A stretch of DNA of 64,000 nt from Burkholderia sp. TSV86 (lineage in GTDB: Bacteria; Pseudomonadota; Gammaproteobacteria; Burkholderiales; Burkholderiaceae), in NCBI RefSeq assembly GCF_001522865.1, contig NZ_LOWB01000073.1, positions 1 through 64,000 of the forward strand, written 5' to 3'. Shown here in pieces: positions 56,041-64,000 of this stretch. A program made the translations under genes and the position numbers. Numbering within the stretch: the stretch's first letter is position 1; the number at the start of each line of letters is the position of its first letter. Below the pieces are notes generated by a model. The model was not told the origin of the DNA. It was given only the letters and a program-made list of their open reading frames with translations, and ran no database searches.

Positions 56041-57174
56041 ATGAGCCTGCACGCAGCCGAACCGGATTTCGCCGTGCTGGGTGGCGGCCTGGTCGGCCGT
56101 TTGATCGCATGGCGTCTCGCACTCGCCGGGCACCGCGTCTCGCTGTACGAGCGCGGCGACGCAGCCGGCGCCGCGTCTGCCGCGTGGGTGGCCGCGGCGA
56201 TGCTCGCGCCGCTTGCCGAGGCGGCGAGCGCCGAGCGTTTCATCACCGATCTGGGCGCGGCATCGCTCGACCGTTGGCCGCGCTGGCTTGCCGAGTTGCC
56301 AGAGCCGGTTTTTTTTCAGCGCAACGGCACACTTATCGTTTGGCATCACGCGGATCGCGCGGAAGCGCCGCTTTTCGAGCGCCGCGTGCGCGCGAACGCG
56401 CGGGCCGACTTGCTCGACGGCGGCCTCGTGCCGCTCACGGCTGCGCAGATTGGCGCGACGGAGCCGGCGCTCGCGGGGCGCTTCGCGCACGGCCTGCTGT
56501 TGCAGCGCGAAGGCCAACTCGATAACCGCCAGGCGCTGCACGCGCTCGCGGCGGGCCTCGACGAGCGCGGCGTCGACGTGCACTGGCATGCCGTTGTCGA
56601 AGCGCATGCGCCGTGCGCCGCACGCGTCACGATCGACTGCCGCGGGCTCGGCGCGAAAGCGCAATGGCCGGCGCTGCGGGGAATTCGCGGCGAAGTCGCG
56701 CGCGTGCACGCGCCGGGCATCGGGCTCACGCGTCCGGTCAGGCTTCTGCATCCGCGCTATCCGCTTTACGTCGCGCCGAAAGAGCACGATTTGTACGTGA
56801 TCGGCGCGACCGAGATCGAAGGCGAGGACATGTCGCCCGTTAGCGTGCGCTCCGCGCTCGAACTGCTGAGCGCTGCGTTTTCGGTGCATCCGGCGTTTGG
56901 CGAGGCGCGCATCCTCGAATTGAATGCGCAGTGCCGCCCGACGCTGCCCGATCACCGGCCGGCGCTCGTTTGGCATGGCGGCGCGACGCTCGCGGTCAAC
57001 GGGCTTTACCGGCACGGCTTCATGATTGCGCCGGAGGTTGCCGATACCGCGGCCTGCTTTGCACAGGCGCTGCTCGAGCGAACGGTCAACGATGCCGACA
57101 CGTTTGCCGCCTGGCGCGCCGATGCGCGCTGGCCTGCGCTGCTGCGCCTCGGCGCCGCGCGTCAGCCGGCGTGA
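56041..57174 (+). CDS. thiO: Glycine oxidase ThiO
   Basis: ThiO oxidises glycine to iminoglycine for the thiazole half of thiamine. The 377-residue FAD enzyme has the N-terminal Rossmann motif FAVLGGGLVGRLIAWRLALA (about 10-29), the substrate-domain YPLYVAPKEHDLYVIGATEI and a C-terminal GLYRHGFMIAPEVAD. It is the first gene after the riboswitch, 235 bases downstream. Confidence 0.92.
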   Translation: MSLHAAEPDFAVLGGGLVGRLIAWRLALAGHRVSLYERGDAAGAASAAWVAAAMLAPLAEAASAERFITDLGAASLDRWPRWLAELPEPVFFQRNGTLIVWHHADRAEAPLFERRVRANARADLLDGGLVPLTAAQIGATEPALAGRFAHGLLLQREGQLDNRQALHALAAGLDERGVDVHWHAVVEAHAPCAARVTIDCRGLGAKAQWPALRGIRGEVARVHAPGIGLTRPVRLLHPRYPLYVAPKEHDLYVIGATEIEGEDMSPVSVRSALELLSAAFSVHPAFGEARILELNAQCRPTLPDHRPALVWHGGATLAVNGLYRHGFMIAPEVADTAACFAQALLERTVNDADTFAAWRADARWPALLRLGAARQPA

Positions 57175-57247
57175 GCGGCGCGCGGATCGAGCCACGCGAG
57201 CCCGTGACGAACCTGACAGATGCTACGGCAAAGAAGATTGCGACACG

Positions 57248-57457
57248 ATGGACAATCCGATCAGTTTCCAGATCAATCAGCAGACGCTGACACTGCCCGG
57301 CGGCGCGACGATCGCCGATGCGCTCGCCGCATACGGTGCGCGCCCGCCCTATGCGGTTGCGCTGAACGGCGCGTTCGTCGCGCGCTCGGAGCACGCCACG
57401 CGTGCACTCGCGGCGGGCGACAAGCTCGACGTCGTGCATCCGGTGGCGGGCGGCTGA
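57248..57457 (+). CDS. thiS: Sulfur carrier protein ThiS
   Basis: ThiS is a ubiquitin-like protein whose C-terminal Gly-Gly becomes a thiocarboxylate and donates sulfur to thiazole. This 69-residue protein begins MDNPISFQINQQTLTLPGGA and ends VVHPVAGG, with the essential di-glycine. It lies between thiO and thiG. Confidence 0.95.
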   Translation: MDNPISFQINQQTLTLPGGATIADALAAYGARPPYAVALNGAFVARSEHATRALAAGDKLDVVHPVAGG

Positions 57458-57560
57458 TGCCGTCGCGCCCGCGCATGGCCCGCACCGCCCGATTTGACGA
57501 TCGATTCGCCGCTTGACGGCTGCTTTGGCCGCGGCTTCAGTTTCAACCAAGGATGCTTCG

Positions 57561-58376
57561 ATGACCTCCATTCCTTGCGCCGACACGCTCACGCTTTACG
57601 GCAAAACCCTCGCGAGCCGCGTGCTGCTTGGCACGTCGCGCTATCCGTCGCTGCAATCGCTGTCCGATTCAATCGCGGCCGCGCGGCCGGGCATGGTGAC
57701 GCTCGCGCTGCGCCGGCAAATGAGCGCCGGCACGGCCGAGGCCGGTTTCTTCGAGCTGCTCAAGCAGCATCGCGTGCCGCTGCTGCCGAACACCGCCGGC
57801 TGCCAAACGGTTGCCGAGGCGGTGACCACCGCGCAGATGGCGCGCGAGATATTCGACACCGATTGGATCAAGCTCGAACTGATCGGCGACGATTACACGT
57901 TGCAGCCGGACCCGGTCGGCCTGGTCGAGGCCGCGACGCTGCTCGTGAAGGACGGCTTCAAGGTATTGCCGTACTGCACCGAGGATCTCGTGATCGGCCG
58001 GCGTCTGCTCGACGCCGGTTGCGAGGTGCTGATGCCGTGGGGCGCGCCGATCGGCACCGGCAAGGGCATCGTGAATCCGTATGGGCTGCGCGTGTTGCGC
58101 GAGCGGCTGCCCGACGTGCCGCTGATCGTCGACGCAGGGTTGGGCGTGCCGTCGCACGCATGCCAGGTGATGGAGTGGGGGTTCGACGGCGTGCTGCTCA
58201 ATACGGCGGTGTCACAGGCCACGCATCCGGAGAGCATGGCGCGCGCGTTCGCGCTGGGCGTCGACGCGGGGCGCGCCGCTTATCTCGCGGGCCAAATGGA
58301 GCCGCGCGAGGCCGCGCATGCGAGCACGCCCGTCGTCGGAATGCCGTTTTGGCATCAGGATGGGGGGCGCGTATGA
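57561..58376 (+). CDS. thiG: Thiazole synthase ThiG
   Basis: ThiG condenses DXP, iminoglycine and ThiS sulfur into the thiazole. The 271-residue barrel has GTSRYPSLQ, LPNTAGCQTVAEAVTTAQMA, the lysine motif WIKLELIGDD (the Schiff-base Lys), PIGTGKGIVNP and DAGLGVPSHACQVMEWGFDG. ATG 57561 is chosen over an ATG 48 bases upstream because the latter adds non-conserved sequence. Its stop overlaps a 48-codon ORF. Confidence 0.95.
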   Translation: MTSIPCADTLTLYGKTLASRVLLGTSRYPSLQSLSDSIAAARPGMVTLALRRQMSAGTAEAGFFELLKQHRVPLLPNTAGCQTVAEAVTTAQMAREIFDTDWIKLELIGDDYTLQPDPVGLVEAATLLVKDGFKVLPYCTEDLVIGRRLLDAGCEVLMPWGAPIGTGKGIVNPYGLRVLRERLPDVPLIVDAGLGVPSHACQVMEWGFDGVLLNTAVSQATHPESMARAFALGVDAGRAAYLAGQMEPREAAHASTPVVGMPFWHQDGGRV

Positions 58377-58519
58377 GCGGGGCGCAATTTAGCGGGGTGG
58401 GGACGCCGGCGGGAAGGGCCGCCGACGGGGGGCGCGGCACGCGCATCCGCGCCACGCCGTCCGATCGGCCGGGGGTGTTCCCGGCCGGGTTTACCGATGC
58501 GCTGGGCGGCCGGCTATGA
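58373..58519 (+). CDS. 48-codon ORF bridging thiG and thiE (uncertain)
   Basis: An ATG inside the thiG stop (ATGA) opens a 48-codon frame that closes in a TGA overlapping the thiE start (again ATGA). The product starts MSGAQFSGVGTPAGRAADGG, is Gly/Arg/Pro-rich and matches nothing I recognise. The double overlap would let ribosomes pass from thiG to thiE by re-initiation across a 139-base gap. It may be a coupling ORF with no functional product, or a relic of a longer thiE. Confidence 0.35.
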   Translation: MSGAQFSGVGTPAGRAADGGRGTRIRATPSDRPGVFPAGFTDALGGRL

Positions 58520-59820
58520 GCGCCGCTCTGTCCGATATATTCTGGCCGCCCGCCGACGAGCTTGCCGAAGCCGCCGAGCGGATTCGCGCGAGGCTCGGCG
58601 TATGGCCCGCGTCAACCGTGCCGGCGCGCATCTGCCTTGCGCCGCCCGAGTCTCCGCGCGCGGGCGATGTCGTTGTCGCGGCGGCGGGCGACGCCGCCGC
58701 GCGCGGCGAGTCTCTCGCGCGGCTGACGGCGGCGGGGGCGGCCGTGATCGTGATCGATGATGCATCGGCGGCTCTCCATGCGGGCGGCTCGCACTGCGCG
58801 CTCGCTTCGCGCGCGCCGCTCGCGGACGACTGGATCGCCGCGCTCGCCGCATTCATCGATTGCGGCCTCGACATGCGCGACGCGCTCGTCCTCGCGCTTG
58901 CGTGGCGCGACGGCGACGAGGCGGCCGGCGCCGGCGCGCATCGCGATGATGCGCGCGATGCCAGGGCCCCTGCGGGCGCGGTGCGCGATGCCGGCCCGCT
59001 TGGCGGCGGCACGCGCGGGCGTGGCATGGGCGTAAATCGCAGCGAAGCGCGCGGTAGCGGCACGGATTGCGCCGATCCTTGCCGCCCCGGCACAGCCGCG
59101 CATGCTGACGGCAACCTCCCGCCATGGCCGACGGATTTCGCGCGCCTGCCGCACGCGTTGAGCGCGCCGGCCGCACCCGCGCCCGGTTTTCCGCCATGCC
59201 CGGAGCGGCTGGGCCTCTACGCGGTGCTGCCGAGCGCCGACTGGGTCGAAAGGGTGCTCGATTGCGGCGTGACGACCGTTCAGTTGCGCGTGAAGGGGGC
59301 GGCGCCCGACAGGCTGCGCGCGGAAATCGAGCGTGCCGTCGCCGCGAGCCGCCGCTATCCGCAGGCGCGCCTGTTCATCAACGATCATTGGCGGCTTGCG
59401 CTCGAGGCGGGCGCCTACGGTGTCCACCTTGGCCAGGAGGATCTCGAAACCGCCGATCTGGCCGCGATCGCGCATGCGGGCGCGCGGCTTGGGCTGTCGA
59501 GTCACGGCTACTACGAAATGCTCGTCGCGTTGCACGCCAAGCCGAGCTATCTCGCGCTCGGCCCGGTATTCGCGACCCGCACCAAAGCCGATGCCGCGCC
59601 GCCGCAAGGGCTCGCGCGCATCGCGCGCTATGCGCGCATCGCCACCGGGCGCGCGCCGCTCGTCGCGATCGGCGGGATCACCGTCGACACGCTCGCGGCC
59701 GTGCTCGCGACGGGGGTGGGCAGTGCGGCGGTCGTCAGCGCGGTCACCGGCGCGGCCGACTATCGATCGGCAATTATTGCAATGCAAAAGGTATTTGCCG
59801 GTCAATTTGACAATCTCTGA
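58516..59820 (+). CDS. thiE: Thiamine-phosphate synthase ThiE with a long N-terminal extension
   Basis: ThiE joins HMP-pyrophosphate and thiazole phosphate. The 434-residue protein is twice the usual length (about 210). The ThiE barrel spans about 228-434 (RLGLYAVLPSADWVERVLDC, TTVQLRVKG, FINDHWRLAL, GVHLGQEDLE, ALGPVFATRTK, VAIGGITVD). Residues 1-132 are a separate folded-looking region whose end (IAALAAFIDCGLDMRDALVL) faintly recalls the C-terminal helices of ThiD-type HMP kinases, without an intact active-site motif. Residues about 133-205 are a low-complexity linker. Confidence 0.9.
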   Translation: MSAALSDIFWPPADELAEAAERIRARLGVWPASTVPARICLAPPESPRAGDVVVAAAGDAAARGESLARLTAAGAAVIVIDDASAALHAGGSHCALASRAPLADDWIAALAAFIDCGLDMRDALVLALAWRDGDEAAGAGAHRDDARDARAPAGAVRDAGPLGGGTRGRGMGVNRSEARGSGTDCADPCRPGTAAHADGNLPPWPTDFARLPHALSAPAAPAPGFPPCPERLGLYAVLPSADWVERVLDCGVTTVQLRVKGAAPDRLRAEIERAVAASRRYPQARLFINDHWRLALEAGAYGVHLGQEDLETADLAAIAHAGARLGLSSHGYYEMLVALHAKPSYLALGPVFATRTKADAAPPQGLARIARYARIATGRAPLVAIGGITVDTLAAVLATGVGSAAVVSAVTGAADYRSAIIAMQKVFAGQFDNL

Positions 59821-59863
59821 CTGGCCCGCAGGGGGCGTCGCAACAACATTCCGGTGCAGGCCC

Positions 59864-59869
59864 TATAAT
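59864..59869 (+). promoter_or_regulatory. -10 box of the mla operon
   Basis: A perfect TATAAT in CCCTATAATTCG lies 33 bases before the mlaF GTG. The only good -35-like hexamer (TTGACA, 59807-59812) is 51 bases away, too far, so the -35 is weak. Confidence 0.5.
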
Positions 59870-59901
59870 TCGACGTTCCGCGTAACAGGAATGTCAGCTC
59901 C

Positions 59902-60723
59902 GTGAGCGCCTCCTTCTCCGAGTCCCTGCTAGAGCTTCGCGACGTCGATTTCGGCTACGGCGATCGTCTTGTGCTGTCGAACCTGAACATGCGCTTCGCG
60001 CGCGGCCAAGTGGTCGCGGTGATGGGCGGTTCCGGCTGTGGCAAGACGACCGTGCTGCGCCTGATCGGCGGGCTCGTGCGCGCGCGCCGCGGCCAGGTGC
60101 TGTTCGACGGCGACGACGTCGGCGCGCAAACGCGCGACGGCCTTTATACGCTGCGCCGCAAGATGGGAATGTTGTTCCAGTTCGGTGCGCTGTTTACCGA
60201 CATGTCGGTGTTCGACAACGTCGCGTTCGCGCTGCGCGAGCACACCGATTTGCCCGAAGCGTTGATCCGCGATCTCGTGCTGATGAAGCTCAACGCGGTC
60301 GGCCTGCGCGGCGCGCGCGATCTGATGCCGTCCGAGGTGTCGGGCGGGATGGCGCGGCGTATCGCGCTTGCGCGTGCGATCGCGCTCGATCCGCAGCTCA
60401 TCATGTACGACGAGCCGTTCGCGGGGCTCGATCCGATTTCGCTCGGCATCACCGCGAACCTGATCCGCACGCTGAATCAGGCGCTCGGCGCGACGTCGAT
60501 CCTCGTCACGCACGACGTGCCGGAATCGTTCGCGATCGCCGATTACGTGTATTTCCTCGCGAACGGCGGCGTTCTGGCCGAGGGCACGCCGGACGAGCTG
60601 CGCGCGTCGACCGAGCCGAGCGTGCGCCAATTCATCGACGGCGCGCCGGACGGCCCGTTCAAATTTCACTACATGAGCCAGCCGCTCGCGGCGGACTTCG
60701 GACTAGGCGGAGGGCGCGGATGA
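59902..60723 (+). CDS. mlaF: Phospholipid ABC transporter ATP-binding protein MlaF
   Basis: MlaF powers the Mla system, which keeps phospholipids out of the outer leaflet of the outer membrane. The 273-residue ATPase has Walker A GGSGCGKTT (about 42-50), signature VSGGMARRIALARA and Walker B LIMYDEPFAGLDP. The GTG at 59902 fits the family; the next gene overlaps it by 4 bases. Confidence 0.95.
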   Translation: MSASFSESLLELRDVDFGYGDRLVLSNLNMRFARGQVVAVMGGSGCGKTTVLRLIGGLVRARRGQVLFDGDDVGAQTRDGLYTLRRKMGMLFQFGALFTDMSVFDNVAFALREHTDLPEALIRDLVLMKLNAVGLRGARDLMPSEVSGGMARRIALARAIALDPQLIMYDEPFAGLDPISLGITANLIRTLNQALGATSILVTHDVPESFAIADYVYFLANGGVLAEGTPDELRASTEPSVRQFIDGAPDGPFKFHYMSQPLAADFGLGGGRG

Positions 60724-61487
60724 TCAGCGCGATCGGACGTTTCGTGATCGGCGGACTCGAGCGCACGGGCTACGCGAGCCGGATGTTCGTGCGCGTCGTG
60801 CTCGAATTCTTCTCGTTGCTGAAAAGGCCGCGGCTGGTCACGAAGCAGATTCACTTTCTCGGCAATTATTCGTTCGTGATCATCGCCGTGTCGGGGCTGT
60901 TCGTCGGCTTCGTGCTCGGGCTGCAGGGCTATTACACGCTGAACCGCTACGGCTCCGAGCAGGCGCTCGGCCTGCTCGTCGCGCTGTCGCTCGTGCGCGA
61001 GCTTGGCCCGGTGGTGTCGGCGCTGCTGTTCGCCGGCCGCGCGGGCACGTCGCTGACGGCCGAAATCGGCCTGATGAAGGCGGGCGAGCAACTGACCGCG
61101 CTCGAAATGATGGCGATCGATCCGCTGAAGAACGTGATCGCGCCGCGGATGTGGGCGGGCGTGATCGCGATGCCGCTGCTCGCGGCGATCTTCAGCGCGG
61201 TCGGCGTGCTTGGCGGCTACGTCGTCGGCGTGCTGCTGATCGGCGTCGATTCCGGCGCGTTCTGGTCGCAGATGCAGGGCGGCGTCGCGATATGGGCGGA
61301 CGTCGGCAACGGCGTGCTCAAGAGCGTCGTGTTCGGTTTTGCCGTCACGTTTATTGCGCTGTTTCAAGGGTACGAAGCGAAGCCGACGCCCGAAGGCGTG
61401 TCGCGCGCGACGACCAAGACCGTCGTGTACGCGTCGCTTGCCGTGCTCGGCCTCGATTTCCTGCTGACCGCGTTGATGTTCAGCTAA
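60720..61487 (+). CDS. mlaE: Phospholipid ABC transporter permease MlaE
   Basis: The 255-residue membrane subunit has the MlaE signatures GLFVGFVLGLQGYYTLNRYG and ELGPVVSALLFAGRAGTSLT (about 95-114), and five to six hydrophobic segments. It forms a dimer with MlaF on the cytoplasmic side and the MlaD ring on the periplasmic side. Its start overlaps mlaF. Confidence 0.95.
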   Translation: MISAIGRFVIGGLERTGYASRMFVRVVLEFFSLLKRPRLVTKQIHFLGNYSFVIIAVSGLFVGFVLGLQGYYTLNRYGSEQALGLLVALSLVRELGPVVSALLFAGRAGTSLTAEIGLMKAGEQLTALEMMAIDPLKNVIAPRMWAGVIAMPLLAAIFSAVGVLGGYVVGVLLIGVDSGAFWSQMQGGVAIWADVGNGVLKSVVFGFAVTFIALFQGYEAKPTPEGVSRATTKTVVYASLAVLGLDFLLTALMFS

Positions 61488-61504
61488 GCCTTTTTGGGAT
61501 GACG

Positions 61505-62023
61505 ATGAAAAAGACTGCTCTCGACTTCTGGGTCGGCCTCTTCGTGGTGTTGGGCTTTCTCGCGCTGCTGTTCCTCGCGCTGAAGGTCGGCAACATGAGT
61601 TCGCTGTCGTTTCAGCCGACTTATACAGTGAAGATGAAATTCGACAACATCGGCGGGCTGAAGCCGCGCGCGGCGGTCAAGAGCGCGGGCGTGGTGGTCG
61701 GCCGGGTCGGCTCGATCGGCTTCGATTCGAACACCTATCAGGCGCTCGTGACGATCGATCTCGATAAGCAGTATCAGTTTCCGAAAGATTCGTCGGCGAA
61801 GATCCTGACGTCCGGGCTGCTCGGCGAGCAGTACATCGGCCTCGAGCCTGGCGGCGACACGGAAATGCTGAAATCCGGCGACACGATTACGATGACGCAA
61901 TCGGCAATCGTGCTCGAGAACCTGATCGGCCAGTTCCTATACAGCAAGGCGGCGGACGCGGGCGGCTCGAAGCCGGCCGCGGCATCAGGCGCGGCCGCCG
62001 CGTCGGGCGCCCCCGCGCATTGA
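61505..62023 (+). CDS. mlaD: Phospholipid transport MCE protein MlaD
   Basis: MlaD is a membrane-anchored MCE protein that forms a hexameric ring channelling lipids to MlaC. The 172-residue protein has one N-terminal helix (about 8-26), the MCE domain (VKMKFDNIGGLKPRAAVKSA, GLLGEQYIGLEPGGD) and an Ala/Gly-rich tail. An in-frame ATG at 61499 is two codons upstream; GGGATGAC favours 61505. Confidence 0.94.
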   Translation: MKKTALDFWVGLFVVLGFLALLFLALKVGNMSSLSFQPTYTVKMKFDNIGGLKPRAAVKSAGVVVGRVGSIGFDSNTYQALVTIDLDKQYQFPKDSSAKILTSGLLGEQYIGLEPGGDTEMLKSGDTITMTQSAIVLENLIGQFLYSKAADAGGSKPAAASGAAAASGAPAH

Positions 62024-62079
62024 GCGTGCGGCGCGCCGAGCCGGTGACAGACGATAGAAAACGCGAGGGAAAGAACATC

Positions 62080-63000
62080 ATGCAGACGATTCGCATCAGC
62101 CACGCAATGCTGACGCTCACGGCCGCGGCGGCATTGAGCGGCTGCGCGACGGTGCAAACGCCCACGAAAGGCGATCCTTTCGAAGGCTTCAACCGGACGA
62201 TGTACAAGTTCAACGACACGGTCGATACCTATGCGCTCAAGCCCGTCGCGCGCGGTTACCAGTGGGCGGTGCCGCAGCCGGTGCGCGACAGCGTGACCAA
62301 TTTCTTCTCGAATATCGGCGACGTCTATATCGCCGCGAACAATATCGTGCAGTTGAAAATCGCCGACGGCGTCGGCGACATCATGCGCGTCGTGATCAAC
62401 ACGGTGTTCGGCGTCGGCGGCCTGTTTGACGTCGCGACGCTCGCAAAGCTGCCGAAGCACACGAACGACTTCGGCGTGACGCTCGGCCATTACGGTGTGC
62501 CGAGCGGCCCGTACCTCGTGCTGCCGTTCCTCGGCTCGAGCACGGTGCGCGACACGGCGGGCCTCGCGGTCGATTACGCGGGCAACCCGCTCACCTACGT
62601 GAGCCCGAATTCGGTGAGCTGGGGGCTGTTTGGCTTGAACCTCGTCAATACGCGCGCGAACCTGCTCGGCGCGGGCGACGTGCTCAATGCGGCCGCCATC
62701 GACAAATATTCGTTCGTGCGCAATGCGTACCTGCAGCGCCGTCAGTTGCTGATCGGCGGCAACGCGCAGGCCGACCTGCCGAACTATGGTGACCAGGCGC
62801 TGCCGAAGTACGATATGCCGGACGACGGCGCGGCCGCCGCGGGTGCCGCGACGGCGGCGTCCGGTGCCGAGCCGGCGCAGGCCGCGTCCGCACCGGCCGC
62901 GGCTGAGCCGAACCCGGCCAGCGCGACGCAGGTGCCGCCGCAGCAGGTGGTGCCGCCGTCGCCGGGCGGGATTCACCTGCCGAGCATCCGGCTGCATTGA
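62080..63000 (+). CDS. mlaA: Outer-membrane lipoprotein MlaA (VacJ)
   Basis: MlaA extracts mislocalised phospholipid from the outer leaflet and passes it to MlaC. The 306-residue protein has lipobox LSGC (Cys about 22) and family motifs DPFEGFNRTMYKFNDTVDTY, RVVINTVFGVGGLFDVAT and FGVTLGHYGVPSGPYLVLPF. The last 60 residues are an Ala/Pro-rich tail beyond the usual end. Here mlaA is in the same operon as mlaFED and mlaC, while in E. coli it is separate. The ATG at 62080 gives the lipoprotein signal. Confidence 0.94.
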   Translation: MQTIRISHAMLTLTAAAALSGCATVQTPTKGDPFEGFNRTMYKFNDTVDTYALKPVARGYQWAVPQPVRDSVTNFFSNIGDVYIAANNIVQLKIADGVGDIMRVVINTVFGVGGLFDVATLAKLPKHTNDFGVTLGHYGVPSGPYLVLPFLGSSTVRDTAGLAVDYAGNPLTYVSPNSVSWGLFGLNLVNTRANLLGAGDVLNAAAIDKYSFVRNAYLQRRQLLIGGNAQADLPNYGDQALPKYDMPDDGAAAAGAATAASGAEPAQAASAPAAAEPNPASATQVPPQQVVPPSPGGIHLPSIRLH

Positions 63001-63119
63001 GTCCGCCCCGGCGCTTACACTCGTTACAGCCGGAAACGATTCTGACGGCGATGGCGCGAACTTGTGCCGCCGCTGCCGGTTCCAAGTTCTGGCACTGATC
63101 ACATACGCAGGACATACTT

Positions 63120-63752
63120 ATGAAGAAACTGTTTCTGATCCCCGTTTTCGCCGCGCTGTTCTCGTTTGGCGCGGCCGCCGCACATGCCGAAGTCGACCAA
63201 TCGAATCCGCAGGCGCTGATCAAGACCGCGACGCAGCAGGTGCTCGACGAAGTGCGCACACAGACGATCAAGCAGGGCGACACCGCGCGCATCATGACGA
63301 TCGTCAACAAGGACATCCTGCCGTACACCGATTTCCGCCGGACCACGCAGCTTGCGATGGGCCGCAACTGGCGCACCGCGACGCCCGCGCAGCAACAGCA
63401 GGTGCTCGAGCAGTTCAAGATGCTGCTGATCCGCACGTATTCGGGCGCGCTCGCGCAACTGAAGCCGGATCAGCAGATTCAATATCCGCCGTTCCGCGCC
63501 GATCCGGATGCAACGGACGTCGTCGTGCGCACAGTGGCGATGAACAACGGTCAACCGGTGCAGATCGACTATCGTCTGTACAAGGCACCGCAGGGCTGGC
63601 GCGTGTATGACCTGAACGTGCTGGGCGCATGGCTGATCCAAACGTACCAGCAGCAGTTCAACGAGAAAATCCAGCAAAGCGGCGTGGACGGCCTGATCCA
63701 GTTCCTGACCGAACGCAACCAGCAGCTTGCTTCGGGCAAGCAATCGTCGTGA
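63120..63752 (+). CDS. mlaC: Periplasmic phospholipid-binding protein MlaC
   Basis: MlaC ferries phospholipid between MlaA and MlaD. The 210-residue protein has a signal peptide (MKKLFLIPVFAALFSFGAAA, cleaved near AHA) and the MlaC fold (DILPYTDFRRTTQLAMGRNW, GWRVYDLNVLGAWLIQTYQQ). Its stop overlaps the mlaB GTG by 4 bases. Confidence 0.95.
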   Translation: MKKLFLIPVFAALFSFGAAAAHAEVDQSNPQALIKTATQQVLDEVRTQTIKQGDTARIMTIVNKDILPYTDFRRTTQLAMGRNWRTATPAQQQQVLEQFKMLLIRTYSGALAQLKPDQQIQYPPFRADPDATDVVVRTVAMNNGQPVQIDYRLYKAPQGWRVYDLNVLGAWLIQTYQQQFNEKIQQSGVDGLIQFLTERNQQLASGKQSS

Positions 63753-64000
63753 GCCGCTTCGGCACTGGTGCGACGCTGACCCACGCAAGCGCGAAGGCCG
63801 TGCTTGCGCAAGGTCTCGCGCATATTGACGCGGGCGCGACGGCAGTCGATTGCGGCGCGCTCACCCAGTTCGATTCATCCGCGCTGGCGGTGCTGCTCGC
63901 ATGGCAGCGCGCCGCGCGTGAGCGCGGCGCCACGCTCGACATCCTCAACGTGCCGCCGAAGCTTGCAAGTCTCGCGCAGGCTTACGGCATCGACACCCTT
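63749..64000 (+). CDS. mlaB: STAS-domain protein MlaB (partial, cut by window end)
   Basis: The first 84 codons are present, starting at GTG 63749 within the mlaC stop (GTGA). The STAS pattern VDCGALTQFDSSALAVLLAW and LDILNVPPKLASLAQAYGI matches MlaB, the small cytoplasmic subunit that binds MlaF and is needed for its stability and activity. The end lies beyond 64000. Confidence 0.9.
   Translation, partial: MSRFGTGATLTHASAKAVLAQGLAHIDAGATAVDCGALTQFDSSALAVLLAWQRAARERGATLDILNVPPKLASLAQAYGIDTL

Noticed and set aside
57494..58519. A 341-codon plus-strand frame over thiG
   Set aside because: Out of frame with the highly conserved ThiG; only its last 48 codons, beyond thiG, were considered further as a possible coupling ORF.

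Overview
The window is 64 kb of chromosomal DNA from a high-GC betaproteobacterium. Protein sequences and gene order (segmented S10/spc/alpha ribosomal clusters, mrcA beside pilMNOQ-aroK-aroB-dgt-gltBD, a TPP riboswitch before thiOSGE, mlaFEDACB) fit the genus Burkholderia, most likely the B. pseudomallei/thailandensis group. I could not run a search, so the species is open. I see no rRNA, tRNA, CRISPR array, prophage or intact insertion sequence. The region is essentially core genome.

Layout. 1-14.9 kb: the end of tuf, then the S10, spc and alpha ribosomal clusters, all on the plus strand, with secY, infA, rpmJ and rpoA. Terminator-like hairpins and promoters cut this block between tuf/rpsJ, rpsJ/rplC, rpsQ/rplN, rpsD/rpoA and rpoA/rplQ. 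15-25.7 kb: cutA-dsbD, hemB and engB (minus strand) with a likely small RNA between them, cytochrome c4 with System II haem-attachment genes (resB, ccsB), and msrPQ. These centre on periplasmic redox, cytochrome maturation and haem supply. 25.7-30.2 kb: lysA-lptM, cyaY and the penicillin-binding protein gene mrcA. 30.4-38 kb: a compact pilMNOQ-type cluster, then aroK, aroB and dgt. 38-43.3 kb: a ugp glycerol-3-phosphate/glycerophosphodiester uptake operon (ugpB, A, E, C, Q). 43.4-45.1 kb: ompW and a transposase-derived gene. 45.4-53.5 kb: gltB-gltD (ammonia assimilation) and an alanine/sodium symporter. 53.6-55.4 kb: a fused ABC exporter-type protein on the minus strand. 55.6-59.8 kb: a TPP riboswitch and thiO-thiS-thiG-thiE. 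59.9-64 kb: the mla operon for outer-membrane lipid asymmetry, cut by the window end inside mlaB.

Most interesting signals: (1) a short RNA gene between engB and hemB with an anti-Shine-Dalgarno hairpin loop and a strong terminator; (2) a RAYT-like transposase relative before gltB in which both the HUH pair and the catalytic tyrosine are replaced, suggesting domestication; (3) -10 boxes embedded in inverted repeats at the rplC and rplN promoters; (4) a PilO-PilP fusion in a reduced pilus/DNA-uptake cluster; (5) a ThiE with a ~225-residue N-terminal extension, linked to thiG through a 48-codon ORF that overlaps both neighbours.
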